Of a DNA stretch of 64,000 nt, positions 1 through 8,757 are shown in pieces. The notes under the pieces were generated by a model. It had not been told where the DNA came from. It was given only the letters and a program-made list of their open reading frames with translations, and ran no database searches. Location: contig NZ_CP073105.1 in assembly GCF_018138085.1 (NCBI RefSeq), forward strand, positions 3,472,001 to 3,536,000, written 5' to 3'. Origin of the DNA: Stutzerimonas stutzeri (GTDB lineage: Bacteria > Pseudomonadota > Gammaproteobacteria > Pseudomonadales > Pseudomonadaceae). The translations under genes were made by a program, and so were the position numbers. Every line of letters begins with the position of its first letter. Position 1 is the first letter of the stretch.

Positions 1-248
1 GCCTGGCACTGCTGGCCAAAGGCATTGGCCATAGAGGCAAGATCCTGCCCAAGGCCAAGGCCAGCTGGCAGAGCGAAACCCGTTTGCGCATCGTCCTCCA
101 TGCACCACGTCCCGGCGATCTGCGCCAACTCTGCGAGGCCATCGGCCTGCAGATGCTCAGCTGCAAGCGCATCCGTATCGGTCGCCTGTCAATGGCCAAG
201 CTGCCAGTCGGCGAGTGGCGCTTCCTCGGCGAACACGAACGTTTCTAG
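1..248 (+). CDS. rRNA pseudouridine synthase (RluF/RsuA family), C-terminal end only
   Basis: Only the last 81 codons are inside the window; the start lies upstream and the TAG is at 246-248. The visible tail has the family's end pattern: the basic stretch LRQLCEAIG (equivalent to IRRMCE in RluF), then RIRIGRLSMAKLPVGEWRFL, matching the conserved R(I/M)..G.LP.GEWR ending. These enzymes isomerise a specific uridine of 23S or 16S rRNA in the cytoplasm. The catalytic Asp domain is off the window, so the exact target (RluE, RluF or RluB type) cannot be assigned. The RluF-like ending is the best fit by eye. Confidence 0.75.
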   Translation, partial: LALLAKGIGHRGKILPKAKASWQSETRLRIVLHAPRPGDLRQLCEAIGLQMLSCKRIRIGRLSMAKLPVGEWRFLGEHERF

Positions 249-398
249 ACGGCTACATAGCGAACCATGACGCCGACGGCTCGCGCCGTCCGGCCGCTCG
301 GCTACGCTGATGAGCTTGAAACGGACCCGAGCCATTTGCGGTCTGCATATCAAATGCCCTATCGGCCGGCTGCTTCGCCACCACCGCAAAGGTTCGCC

Positions 399-1157
399 AT
401 GCACAGACTCGTTCTGCTTTTATATGCACTGCTCCCGCTGTATTGCGGCGCGCAGCAGCGAGTCGAAGTATGGTCCTATCATCTCTCGCCACCTTTCATG
501 CTCGATGACCAGCAGGGTTTGTCGCATGCGTTCGTCGACATGCTCAACAAGGACCCAGGCAACCACGATCGCTTTCGCTTCGAGCTGGTAGAGCTGCCGC
601 GCAAGCGGGTGGATGAGCGCCTTGCCCAAAGAAGGCCTGGCGTTCTGCTCTGGGCCACGCCGAGCTTCTTCAACCCCAAGCAGACCGCCCACGGCAAATG
701 GTCGCAGCCGCTGCTGATCGATCAGCAGGATTTCGTCTCGCTACCCGACGCGCCGTTCGATTACGAGGGGCCCGAGTCGCTTCACGGGCTGGTGCTGGGC
801 GGTGTGCTCGGCCATCGATACCGTGCACTTGAAGCGGACATCGCCAGTGGCAAGATCGTCCGCCAGGATGTCCGGACCGACGCGCAGAACATCGAGAAAC
901 TGCTGTCGGGCCGCATCAATACCCTGCTGATTCCACGCTCCACATTCCTCTACTATCGCAAGGAGCAACGTCTGCGAGACCTGTATATCTCGACGACGCC
1001 GCTGTACCAGTTCGCGCGGCACCTGTTGATCAACGGACCGCTCGACGAAGCCGTTGTCCACTACCTGGAAGAATTCCTTCGCGCCTTGCCAGACAATCCC
1101 GAATGGCAGATTCTGCTGTTCAAGTACGGACTCAACCCCATCGCCAACGAGCGCTGA
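399..1157 (+). CDS. Periplasmic solute-binding-protein-like protein (SBP family 3 fold)
   Basis: 252 aa. The ATG at 399 is chosen because it starts a clean signal peptide (MHRLVLLLYALLPLYCGAQ); the reading frame stays open upstream, but that extension does not look like protein. The mature part (VEVWSYHLSPPFMLDD, then a mixed alpha/beta sequence ending in a helical tail) resembles the small family-3 amino-acid-type binding proteins of pseudomonads that sit without an ABC transporter. No ligand can be read from the sequence. A lipoprotein gene follows 78 bp downstream on the same strand, so the two may be co-transcribed. Alternative: a sensor-type periplasmic protein of unknown ligand. Confidence 0.65.
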   Translation: MHRLVLLLYALLPLYCGAQQRVEVWSYHLSPPFMLDDQQGLSHAFVDMLNKDPGNHDRFRFELVELPRKRVDERLAQRRPGVLLWATPSFFNPKQTAHGKWSQPLLIDQQDFVSLPDAPFDYEGPESLHGLVLGGVLGHRYRALEADIASGKIVRQDVRTDAQNIEKLLSGRINTLLIPRSTFLYYRKEQRLRDLYISTTPLYQFARHLLINGPLDEAVVHYLEEFLRALPDNPEWQILLFKYGLNPIANER

Positions 1158-1235
1158 GAAGCTGAACAGAAACGCGACATGCCGGTCAGAACAACGCGCT
1201 GACACCTCTAACAACAGCAAGAGAACCAAGCCGTA

Positions 1236-1775
1236 ATGAAGAATCTTTGGGTAATCGGATTGCTCATGCTCCTGGGAGGCTGCGCCTCTCAGCCGTGTGA
1301 CCAGTCGCGTAGCGACAGCTCGTGCCGCGCAGAGCGGCTGCTCTATCAGAACGATCTGTTACAAGCGAAGATTCTTATCGCCATTGGCGATGAAGAGGGT
1401 TACGAGCTTGCCGATGCCTTGCTCAAGCGCAGCGCTCGCCTCGATGAACGTGGCGAGATCGAGTTCTATCAAGCGCTGCTGTTGATCCGCCAGGGCCCGC
1501 AACCCGAACAGGTGCTGCAGCTGCTGGAGAAGGCTCGAGCCAAGGGACATCCGCACGCCGTGGCGCTGCTGTACAAGATCTACCAGGAACCCTATCTGCT
1601 GGATGAGCGCGATGCCGCCAAGGCAGAGCTGTACCGCCAGGCCTATGCCGAGCTGGACGTCGCGCAGAGTGGCTATCCGTCCTTCGAAAAGGCGCTGGAG
1701 CTGGTCTCCCAGCTCGTCGAGCCGCCACCACCGCTGCCCGAACGGGTCGACCCCTGCGCCAATCGGTGTCTTTGA
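1236..1775 (+). CDS. Predicted lipoprotein with helical repeat (TPR/Sel1-like) body
   Basis: 179 aa. The N-terminus MKNLWVIGLLMLLGGC is a lipoprotein signal with lipobox LGGC, so the protein is probably lipidated at Cys16. The rest is strongly helical, with Ala/Leu/Glu-rich segments such as ALLLIRQGPQPEQVLQLLEKA and GHPHAVALLYKIYQ that look like degenerate TPR or Sel1 repeats. It ends in a proline-rich stretch (VEPPPPLPERV) and two cysteines. It follows the periplasmic binding-like protein by 78 bp. Sel1/TPR lipoproteins commonly act as assembly partners of exported polymers, but nothing here identifies a partner. Function unknown. Confidence 0.6.
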   Translation: MKNLWVIGLLMLLGGCASQPCDQSRSDSSCRAERLLYQNDLLQAKILIAIGDEEGYELADALLKRSARLDERGEIEFYQALLLIRQGPQPEQVLQLLEKARAKGHPHAVALLYKIYQEPYLLDERDAAKAELYRQAYAELDVAQSGYPSFEKALELVSQLVEPPPPLPERVDPCANRCL

Positions 1776-2072
1776 CCCGCTGGCCACAGGTCAGTCGTCT
1801 AGGTCTTCGCCTGCGCGCGTTCGAGCGGCGCAGGCCGTCATATCTGTCAAAGGGCCCGACCAGCTAACCCGGTATTTCTCCCGCGAGCTGCTGCCGTTCG
1901 GTCCCCGCACGGGAGACCGACGACGCTTGCCGCCCTGCTCCACCAGTCTTGCCCATAGGGACAGGCCAGCCGGGACCGCCGCCGAAACAAGCCGTTGCGG
2001 TGTGTTCCGAACCGTCGTCGCGCCTGCTGTTCTACTGAACAGGCGGTATTTTTTCGTTGAGTAACCAGAGAC
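1776..2072. other. Intergenic region with weak hairpin plus T-run
   Basis: About 300 bp without a convincing gene. Near its right end, CTGTTC (2027-2032) and GAACAG (2037-2042) form a 6-bp hairpin, followed a few bases later by six Ts (2049-2054). It may end the upstream lipoprotein transcript, but the stem is short and the T-run is not directly adjacent. Confidence 0.35.
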
Positions 2073-2960
2073 ATGAGGGCTTCGATGCGGACGCGTCAGG
2101 TACTGGGCTGCAAGGCATTGCTGGTACTGCTGGCGCTCACCCTGGTCGTGGCCGGTTGCAGCCGGATGAACCTGGCCTATCGCAACCTGCACCTGCTGAT
2201 TCCATGGTCGCTGGCTGACTACCTGGACCTGGATCGCGACCAGCAACGGCGTTTTCGTGCGCAATTGCGCGAGCACCTGGACTGGCATTGCCGTACCCAA
2301 CTGCCCGGCTACCTCGTCGACATCGAACAGCTGCAGACGCAGGTCCGCCGAGGAGCCCTCGACGAACGCACGCTGCGCGCCGATTACGAGAAGGCACGCC
2401 GAGCCATTCACGCGATCGCCACGGAAATAACCCCAACGCTTACGCAGCTATTGGCCGGCCTCGACGAGACGCAGGTCCGCGAACTCGACGAAGCCCTGGA
2501 AGAGGATCGTCGCGAAAATCGGGACGAATACCTGAAGCCACCGCTTGATCAGCAGATCCGCGAGCGAGCGGAACGCATGAGCGAGCGGGTCGAGCAATGG
2601 CTTGGCAGTGTCAGCCCGGCACAACGGCAGCGCATCCTGACATGGTCCCATGCACTCGGAGCGCAAAACCGACCCTGGCTGGAAAACCGCGCCCACTGGC
2701 AGCAGCGGTTGAGTGAGGCCTTGGCCGATCGTCACGGAGCCGGCTTCGAGCAGCGCATCACGCAGTTATTGCAGGCCCCGGAGACGCTCTGGAGCGCCGA
2801 CTACCGTGCCGCCTTCGGCCGTGCCGAGCAGTTGACCCTCGACCTTGTGCGCGAGCTTTACAAGCTGTCCGATGCAGGCCAGCGGCAGCACTTCGTGGGC
2901 CAGCTGGAAGACCTGCGCAAGGACCTGGGCTCGCTGGAATGCCTGCCGGAGCCCAACTGA
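2073..2960 (+). CDS. DUF6279-type lipoprotein
   Basis: 295 aa. The signal sequence ends in lipobox VAGC (CKALLVLLALTLVVAGC), so lipidation is expected near residue 29. The mature part begins SRMNLAYRNLHLLIPWSLADYLDLDRDQ, the hallmark of a pseudomonad lipoprotein family (DUF6279) that is almost wholly alpha-helical, rich in Arg, Glu and Gln, and around 290 residues long. Two in-frame ATGs (2073 and 2085) are possible; neither has a strong ribosome site, and the first is kept. The gene stands alone between intergenic regions and is convergent with the SDR gene. Biochemical role unknown. Confidence 0.75.
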   Translation: MRASMRTRQVLGCKALLVLLALTLVVAGCSRMNLAYRNLHLLIPWSLADYLDLDRDQQRRFRAQLREHLDWHCRTQLPGYLVDIEQLQTQVRRGALDERTLRADYEKARRAIHAIATEITPTLTQLLAGLDETQVRELDEALEEDRRENRDEYLKPPLDQQIRERAERMSERVEQWLGSVSPAQRQRILTWSHALGAQNRPWLENRAHWQQRLSEALADRHGAGFEQRITQLLQAPETLWSADYRAAFGRAEQLTLDLVRELYKLSDAGQRQHFVGQLEDLRKDLGSLECLPEPN

Positions 2961-3003
2961 TCCCTGCGCGTACTGAGGTGCGCACCAAAGCCAGTTAGTG
3001 CGA

Positions 3004-3987
3004 CTAGCGGCGGCGACGCAACAACAGCAAACCGGCGCCGATCAGCCCCACCGCGATGCCGCCTGCTACCAGCAGATTTTCCTGACGCGAATTGTCGGAT
3101 CGCCAGCCGCCATCGATTCGACGCTGGCCCAGTGCCGGATGAAAGAGGTTGCCTGACGAAGGCGCCACGCGATCGGCCCGACGCAGCGCAGCACCGGTAA
3201 TCAGCCCCGACAACTTATCGAAGCCAGGCGTGATGAAATGCGCGAAGCGCAGCAGGGTCGCCATCACGCCGACCGAGGTGGTATGGCGTGGGTGCAACGC
3301 CAGGCTGACCATCGCTTCGGCCACCTGGCGCGGATCACAGAGCGGTGGCGGCGGTTGCAGGGAGCGGCCCGCATAGTTGCCACCATCGCGAAAACCGGGA
3401 GTGTCTACGACCGAGGGATACACATCGCACACGTGGATGCCGGGCCATTGCACCAGCTCCCCGCGCAGTGCATGGGAAAAACCGCGCAGCCCAAACTTGC
3501 TGGCCGAGTAGGCGACGGCGTACGGCTGCGGCACCCAGCTGCCGACCGACAAGGTGTTGATCAGCACACCGCTGTTCTGCTGTTTGAAATAGGGCAGCAC
3601 CACATGCGCGCCGCGTAGATAGCCGATCAGATCGGTTTGCACCACTTGCTCGTGGGCGTCTAGCGGCGTTTCGTCAAACGCGCCAACCGCGCCGACGCCG
3701 GCATTGTTGACCCAGACGTCGATACGCCCCTGCCCGAAGTCGGCGGCGGCGCTGGCCAGCCGCTCAACCGAGTCGCTGAGGGTCATGTCGGTGACCACCA
3801 CCAGCGTCTCGCCGCCGCAGGCCCGGCACTGCGCGGCGACCTCTTGCAAGGCCTCGTCGTCGCGTGCAGCCAGCACCACACGGGCCCGCTGACGCGCAAA
3901 GGCCTGCGCCGCCGCGCGGCCAATGCCGCTGGATGCACCGGTGATGACCACCACCGCGCCGTCGAGCGTGGTTCCAGAACTAGACAT
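3004..3987 (-). CDS. SDR-family oxidoreductase with C-terminal membrane anchor
   Basis: 327 aa. The start at 3987 has AGGAGG eight bases upstream; the ATG at 3993 is too close to it. Classical short-chain dehydrogenase motifs are present: TGASSGIG cofactor site (about residues 18-25), NNAG, and the catalytic YSASK. A plain SDR of this class is about 250 aa. This one has about 75 extra residues that end in a hydrophobic helix (GGIAVGLIGAGLLLL) and RRRR, so the enzyme is probably held on the cytoplasmic face of the inner membrane by its tail. Substrate not predictable. It is the last gene of a leftward run (VOC, AKR, SDR), separated from the AKR by about 100 bp. Confidence 0.85.
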   Translation of the reverse strand: MSSSGTTLDGAVVVITGASSGIGRAAAQAFARQRARVVLAARDDEALQEVAAQCRACGGETLVVVTDMTLSDSVERLASAAADFGQGRIDVWVNNAGVGAVGAFDETPLDAHEQVVQTDLIGYLRGAHVVLPYFKQQNSGVLINTLSVGSWVPQPYAVAYSASKFGLRGFSHALRGELVQWPGIHVCDVYPSVVDTPGFRDGGNYAGRSLQPPPPLCDPRQVAEAMVSLALHPRHTTSVGVMATLLRFAHFITPGFDKLSGLITGAALRRADRVAPSSGNLFHPALGQRRIDGGWRSDNSRQENLLVAGGIAVGLIGAGLLLLRRRR

Positions 3988-4085
3988 GCTCATTCCCTCC
4001 TGCTGACCGTCGTCCATAGCTGACAGTCAGGACGAGGCAAACATTCCCTAATGCATGGCTTGGCGCGTATCAGAAGCGGTCCGGC

Positions 4086-4910
4086 TCAGACCATCTGCAG
4101 CGGTTGCCGACGAGCCGGCGGCGGGAAGGCACCGTCGAGCGTGCTCAGGTCCTCGGCTGACAGCGTCAACTCGGCCGCAGAGGCATTGGCGCGCAGGTGC
4201 GTAGCGCTGGCGGATTTGGGTATCACCAGCACCCCGGGCTGACGCAGCGCCCAGGCCAGCGCGACCTGAGCGGGTTGGGCCCCGTGCCGGCGCGCGACAT
4301 CGACAAGCGCCGGGTGGCGCAGCAGATCACCACCCTGCCCCAACGGGCAATAGGCCATGACCGGCATGCCCTGCGCCTGGCACCAGGGCAAGAGGTCGAA
4401 CTCGATCCCCCGTTCGGCAGGGTTGTAGAGCACCTGATTGGTCGCGCAGGCCGGCGTGCCCAGCTCGTGCATGTCGTCAAGATCGAAATTCGACACACCC
4501 CAGCGACGGATCTTGCCTTGGGCCTTGAGCCGCTCGAAGGCCTCGACCGTTTCAGCCAGCGGGTACTGGCCACGCCAGTGCAGCAGATACAGATCTATGC
4601 AGTCGACGCCCAGCCGCCGCAGGCTGCGCTCGCAGGCCTGTGGTACGCCCTGGCGGCTGGCATTGTGCGGATAGACCTTGCTGACCAGAAAGACCCGCTC
4701 GCGCCGGTTGCGAATGGCCTCACCGACCACCTCTTCAGCACCGCCTTCGGCATACATTTCCGCGGTGTCGATCAGGGTCATGCCAAGCTCGATGCCCTGC
4801 CGAAGCGCGGCCACCTCGTTGCTGCGTTCGGCAGGGTTCTCGCCCATGTGCCAGGTGCCCTGCCCGATCACGGAAAGGGCCGTACCGTCGGCCAACGTCA
4901 AGGTTCGCAT
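4086..4910 (-). CDS. Aldo/keto reductase
   Basis: 274 aa. NADPH-dependent carbonyl reductase of the AKR fold. The catalytic tetrad is visible: Asp and Tyr in DTAEMY, Lys in VSKVYP and His in LLHW; the cofactor-end motif IPKSAS is also present. The ATG at 4910 overlaps the TGA of the upstream VOC gene by one base (TGATG), with GAGGAGAGG just before it, so the pair is translationally coupled. Substrate unknown; enzymes of this subgroup reduce small aldehydes and ketones. With the VOC protein upstream and the SDR downstream it may belong to a reactive-carbonyl clearance set, which is inference. Confidence 0.88.
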   Translation of the reverse strand: MRTLTLADGTALSVIGQGTWHMGENPAERSNEVAALRQGIELGMTLIDTAEMYAEGGAEEVVGEAIRNRRERVFLVSKVYPHNASRQGVPQACERSLRRLGVDCIDLYLLHWRGQYPLAETVEAFERLKAQGKIRRWGVSNFDLDDMHELGTPACATNQVLYNPAERGIEFDLLPWCQAQGMPVMAYCPLGQGGDLLRHPALVDVARRHGAQPAQVALAWALRQPGVLVIPKSASATHLRANASAAELTLSAEDLSTLDGAFPPPARRQPLQMV

Positions 4911-5374
4911 CAATCCTCTCCTCGTGGCGCGTTCTGCTCTGCAACCGACTCGGCCCAGGGATCGTAGGTACCGAAGTTCCACAGGTGCCCTTCGAGGTCG
5001 CGGCAGCTGAAGCCGCGACCACCGTAGTCTTCATCCTTCAACTCGATGACGACCTCAGCGCCCGCGGCCTTGGCCTTGGTGTAAAGGGCATCGGCACTGT
5101 TGACGATGACGTAGATGCTCTGGGTGGATACACCACCCACCTCGTCCGGCTGCCTGACCTGGCGACCGTAGGGCGAGTCGCTCACCGGCCCCAGCATCAG
5201 CATGCCGCTGCCGAAGCGCAGCTGGGCATGGATGATGCCGGCCTGCGGGTCCTCGACCACGCTTTGCCGCTCGAAATCGAACACCCGGCACAACCAGTCC
5301 AGCGCCGCGGGCACGTCGCGATAACGGAGACAGGGGATCAGGTTCGAGGTGGTGTTCTTGCTATACAGGGACAT
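4910..5374 (-). CDS. VOC/glyoxalase-fold protein
   Basis: 154 aa. Vicinal-oxygen-chelate fold (glyoxalase/bleomycin-resistance/PhnB-like): two betaalphabetabetabeta modules, first LIPCLRYRDVPAALDWLCRVF, ending GRGFSCRDLEGHLWNFGTYDPW, a typical VOC terminus. The start ATG at 5374 (MSLYSKNTT) is preceded by AAGGAGC. It overlaps the downstream aldo/keto reductase gene by one base. Members bind metal and act as isomerases, dioxygenases or resistance proteins; the residues do not settle which. Function beyond the fold is unknown. Confidence 0.82.
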   Translation of the reverse strand: MSLYSKNTTSNLIPCLRYRDVPAALDWLCRVFDFERQSVVEDPQAGIIHAQLRFGSGMLMLGPVSDSPYGRQVRQPDEVGGVSTQSIYVIVNSADALYTKAKAAGAEVVIELKDEDYGGRGFSCRDLEGHLWNFGTYDPWAESVAEQNAPRGED

Positions 5375-5457
5375 AAATGCTCCTTCCGATTGCCACGGCG
5401 TCACCAGCGAACGCCCACATAGCATGTGGACCGACACCGGGCGCGACGTTCCCTCCG

Positions 5458-6090
5458 CTAGACGCGTTCGGCCAGCCCGAGGCGGATGCCCAGCCCGATC
5501 AGCATCGAGCCGAGCACACGATCGAGCCATTGGCTGAGACGCCGATTGCCACGCAACGCCGAGGTCGCTCGGGCTGCCAGCAGCACCAGGCTGCACTCCA
5601 CGACGATAGCCACCAACACCACCAGCACGCCGAGCCCCAGCAGTTGCAGGGCTACCGGACCCTGATCGGGGCGTACGAACTGCGGCAGAAATGCCATGAA
5701 AAAGATCGCCGCCTTCGGGTTGAGGATGTCCACCAGGATGCCCTGGCGATAAGCCTGCCAGGCGCTGGCTCGCGGTACTGGCTTCACGCTGAGCTGGGTA
5801 CCGCCGGCCGAACGCAACGCCTGGACACCGAGATAAAGCAGGTACACCGCGCCGACATACTTGACCACTGCGAAGGCCAGCGCCGAAGTCGCCAGAATCG
5901 CCGAAAGCCCCAGCGCGGCGGCCGCCACGTGCACGAGCGCGCCGCTGCAAACACCGCACGCCGAGGCCACACCGACACGTCGCCCGCCGCTCAGGGTACG
6001 CGACAGAACGAACAGCAGATCCGGCCCCGGCGACAGATTAAGCGCCAGGGCAGCCAGGAAGAAAACCAACCAGAACGCCGGATCCGACAT
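5458..6090 (-). CDS. LysE/RhtB-family amino-acid exporter
   Basis: 210 aa with about six hydrophobic helices. The diagnostic N-terminal motif LNLSPGPDLLFVLSRTLSGG matches the NxxPGPDxxxV signature of the LysE/RhtB superfamily, and ILVDILNPKAAIFFMAFLPQFV is the second conserved loop. These inner-membrane proteins export amino acids or related compounds by proton antiport. The start at 6090 (MSDPAFW) is preceded by a purine-rich stretch. It is divergent from csgD. A second, different LysE-family gene occurs at 33550-34179. Substrate not assignable. Confidence 0.85.
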   Translation of the reverse strand: MSDPAFWLVFFLAALALNLSPGPDLLFVLSRTLSGGRRVGVASACGVCSGALVHVAAAALGLSAILATSALAFAVVKYVGAVYLLYLGVQALRSAGGTQLSVKPVPRASAWQAYRQGILVDILNPKAAIFFMAFLPQFVRPDQGPVALQLLGLGVLVVLVAIVVECSLVLLAARATSALRGNRRLSQWLDRVLGSMLIGLGIRLGLAERV

Positions 6091-6327
6091 CTCGCCCTCG
6101 CTCGCCACGACGAAAAAAGACACTGACTTTAGTCCAGCGCGACAACCGTTGCCAGTTCCGCTCAATCCCCGCAGCGATGCATTTCGTCGGATAATTGGCA
6201 CAAGCACATGCGCTCGACTTTTTATTGTCACCACACTGAACTACCTTTTGCACTGCAGTGTCAAAGCGCCAGTGCCGACCAGGAATTCGGGCGCTTACTC
6301 AATCGTCACCTAGCAAAGGATATGCAT

Positions 6328-6978
6328 ATGAACGATGAAGCCTCCGTGGCGCTCGTCGCCTCTTCTACTCGCCTCGTCCTGCTGTCGAACAGCGAATCGC
6401 CGGACGGCGCGCTCCAACCGTTGCTCATGAGCTGCTCACCGTATCGCCTGACCCGCAGCAATACGCTTCGCCCCGGGCTGAGCGACGCGGACCTGACCCT
6501 GGTCGATGTCGGCAGCTTTACGGACGCCGAATGCCTGCGCCTGCTTCGCCAGCTGCGCGATACCCCGACCGCTCTGATCAACGTGCACGTCGAACAGGCG
6601 CCGCGGTTGCTGGAGCTGCATCCCTGGCTCAAGGGCGTGTTCTACCCGAGCACCAGCCGCACCAATTTCAGCCGCGGCATCGATGTGATCCTCGATGGCG
6701 GCGACTGGCTGCCTCGTGCCCTGATGGAAAAACTGCTTGGCCGCTATCGGCAGCTGACGCACGCCTCGCGCGCCATCGACGACCTGTCGGTTCGCGAAAA
6801 GCAAATCCTCGCGCTCGCCGGCAAAGGCCTGTCGAACTCGGAAATAGCCGACCGCCTGCACCTGAGCACGCACACGATCAAGAGCCACATCCACAATGCG
6901 CTGAGCAAACTGGGCGCATCCAACCGAGCGCAAGGCGCCTCGCTGCTGATGGGGCATGTGAGCGAGGCCGGCATATGA
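6328..6978 (+). CDS. csgD: CsgD-like LuxR-family curli regulator
   Basis: 216 aa, the same length as E. coli CsgD. The N-terminal half is an atypical receiver-like domain. The C-terminal half is a LuxR helix-turn-helix (LSVREKQILALAGKGLSNSE, then IADRLHLSTHTIKSHIHN). The start at 6328 is chosen over 6322 because AAAGGA lies seven bases upstream. Its stop overlaps the csgE start (ATGA), so it is the first gene of csgDEFG, unlike E. coli where the curli genes form two divergent operons. Expected role: transcription activator of the curli genes and biofilm formation. Its divergence from the LysE gene leaves a 237-bp control region with no site I could identify. Confidence 0.85.
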   Translation: MNDEASVALVASSTRLVLLSNSESPDGALQPLLMSCSPYRLTRSNTLRPGLSDADLTLVDVGSFTDAECLRLLRQLRDTPTALINVHVEQAPRLLELHPWLKGVFYPSTSRTNFSRGIDVILDGGDWLPRALMEKLLGRYRQLTHASRAIDDLSVREKQILALAGKGLSNSEIADRLHLSTHTIKSHIHNALSKLGASNRAQGASLLMGHVSEAGI

Positions 6979-7361
6979 AAGCCGCCTGCCTGAGTCTGAT
7001 GTTGCTTGTCGGCATTCAGCAGGCGTATGCCGACGAGGCCGAACTCAAGGGCTTCATCACCAACAACACGATTTCGCGATCCGGCCAGGAGTTCTATCGC
7101 AAGTTCTGCGAACGCCTGAACGACACCAGCAAGCTGGACTTCAACCTGGCCGTCAAGGAACGGCCCTCGGCCCGCTGGGGCATCCTGGTCTGGGTTGAAC
7201 ACAACGACCAGCCGCTCTATCGCCGCTTCCTCCAACCAAACGTCAGCGACATGGAGCAGACCGCCTATGACGCAGCCGACTTTGTGGTGGAAGAGCTTAA
7301 TCGCAGGAAAGTCGAAGCATTGTTCGAAGACACCATTGACCTCGCAAAGGATGAGTTATGA
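6975..7361 (+). CDS. csgE: Curli export specificity factor CsgE
   Basis: 128 aa. Signal peptide MKAACLSLMLLVGIQQAYA, then the family core: GFITNNTISRSGQEFYRKFC and the RPSARWGILVWVEHN strand region, as in E. coli CsgE. CsgE is a periplasmic cap that guides curli subunits to the CsgG pore. The ATG overlaps the csgD stop and the csgF ATG overlaps its own stop (both ATGA), so these genes are translationally coupled. Length matches the family. Confidence 0.92.
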   Translation: MKAACLSLMLLVGIQQAYADEAELKGFITNNTISRSGQEFYRKFCERLNDTSKLDFNLAVKERPSARWGILVWVEHNDQPLYRRFLQPNVSDMEQTAYDAADFVVEELNRRKVEALFEDTIDLAKDEL

Positions 7362-7780
7362 ACCGGCCACAACAAAAAACAACCGGCATGCTCCTGGCCG
7401 GATTACTGCTCAGCGCAGGCGCCAGCGCCACCGAACTGGTCTATACCCCGGTCAATCCATCGTTCGGCGGCAGCCCGCTGAACGGTGCCTGGCTGCTGGG
7501 CAATGCCCAGGCTCAGAACAACAAAAAGGATCCGGATGCGATCGATCGCTCCTCGCTGGCCGGCACCTCGGCACTCGACCGGTTCACCAGCCAGCTCGAG
7601 TCGCGTCTGCTCGCCGATCTGTTGAACAAGATGGACGATCCCAACGGGGGCTCGCTGATCACCGATGACTTCATCGTCAATGTCGTCAACCTCGACGGCA
7701 ACCTGACGGTGGAGATCACCGACCGCCTCACCGGGGAAGTCTCGGAGATCATCGTCAACGGCTACGGCGCCATCAACTAA
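7358..7780 (+). CDS. csgF: Curli assembly factor CsgF
   Basis: 140 aa. Signal peptide to about residue 25 (GASA), then TELVYTPVNPSFGGSPLNG, the conserved CsgF N-terminus that plugs into the CsgG pore from outside, followed by the helical neck and beta-rich tail. It acts at the cell surface to couple secretion to nucleation by CsgB. It lies between csgE (4-base overlap) and csgG (20-bp gap with GGAGAG ribosome site). Length is normal for the family. Confidence 0.93.
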   Translation: MNRPQQKTTGMLLAGLLLSAGASATELVYTPVNPSFGGSPLNGAWLLGNAQAQNNKKDPDAIDRSSLAGTSALDRFTSQLESRLLADLLNKMDDPNGGSLITDDFIVNVVNLDGNLTVEITDRLTGEVSEIIVNGYGAIN

Positions 7781-7800
7781 CTGCAAGGAGAGCAAAGGCC

Positions 7801-8637
7801 ATGAGAAGCCTATTCGTTGCCATCGGGATGATGGCCGTTCTGCAGGGCTGCGCCGTACGCGAGCCCATGTCGGCGGACCAGGAAACCCCAACCCTCACGC
7901 CCCGTGCCTCGACTTACCAGGATCTGCTCGAGCTGCCTCGCCCTCGCGGGCCTCTGGTGGCTGCCGTCTACGGCTTTCGTGATCAGACAGGACAGTACAA
8001 GCCGAGCCCGGCCAGCTCCTTCTCCACCGCCGTTACCCAGGGCGCGGCGAGCATGCTGGTCGACGCCATGCAGGCCAGTGGCTGGTTCATCGTGCTGGAG
8101 CGCGAAGGCCTGCAGAACGTGCTGACCGAGCGCAAGATCATCCGCGCCTCGCAAGCCAAGCCGGACGTCGCGCCTAACATCCAGTCGGAGCTGCCTTCGT
8201 TGCTGGCGGCCAACATCATCATGGAGGGCGCCATCGTCGCCTACGAAACCAACGTGCGTAGCGGTGGGCAGGGCGCGCGCTATCTGGGCATCGGGGTCTC
8301 GCAGGAATATCGGGTCGATCAGGTTACGGTCAACCTGCGCGCCATCGACGTGCGCAGCGGCCAGGTGCTGTCCAATGTGATGACGACCAAGACCATCTAT
8401 TCCATCGGGCGCAGCGCGAACGTCTACAAATTCATCGAATTCAAGGAACTGCTCGAAGCCGAAGCGGGCTACACCACCAACGAGCCGGCGCAGCTCTGCG
8501 TGCTCTCGGCGATCGAGGCGGCCGTCGCTCATCTGATCGCACAAGGGGTCGACCGGCGTCTGTGGCAGACCGCGGACAACACACCGGCAGTGCAGCAAGA
8601 ACTGGCGAAGTACCTCGCAACACCGAACAAGCTGTAG
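7801..8637 (+). CDS. csgG: Curli secretion channel lipoprotein CsgG
   Basis: 278 aa, almost the same as E. coli CsgG (277). Lipobox LQGC near residue 17, then family motifs: LPRPRGPLVAAVYGFRDQTG, SSFSTAVTQGAASMLVDAM, WFIVLEREGLQNVLTER and GARYLGIG. It forms the nonameric outer-membrane pore for CsgA and CsgB. It is the last gene of csgDEFG; a 120-bp gap with an inverted repeat precedes csgB. Confidence 0.95.
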   Translation: MRSLFVAIGMMAVLQGCAVREPMSADQETPTLTPRASTYQDLLELPRPRGPLVAAVYGFRDQTGQYKPSPASSFSTAVTQGAASMLVDAMQASGWFIVLEREGLQNVLTERKIIRASQAKPDVAPNIQSELPSLLAANIIMEGAIVAYETNVRSGGQGARYLGIGVSQEYRVDQVTVNLRAIDVRSGQVLSNVMTTKTIYSIGRSANVYKFIEFKELLEAEAGYTTNEPAQLCVLSAIEAAVAHLIAQGVDRRLWQTADNTPAVQQELAKYLATPNKL

Positions 8638-8706
8638 CGTTTTCGCTGGCGAACCGGCCAGCCGATAAACAAGCGCAACGATTTCAGCCGTTCGATGGAT
8701 TTGCCC

Positions 8707-8741
8707 AATCGCGGTTTAGGACAGGATGACCTACCGCGATT
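8707..8741. promoter_or_regulatory. Inverted repeat in front of csgB
   Basis: AATCGCGGT (8707-8715) and ACCGCGATT (8733-8741) are perfect 9-bp arms around 17 bases, ending 16 bp before the csgB start. The spacing and the absence of a T-run make an operator, or a leader hairpin controlling csgBA, more likely than a terminator. Which protein would bind is unknown; CsgD is the obvious candidate. Confidence 0.4.
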
Positions 8742-8757
8742 CAATCAGGGATGACCG

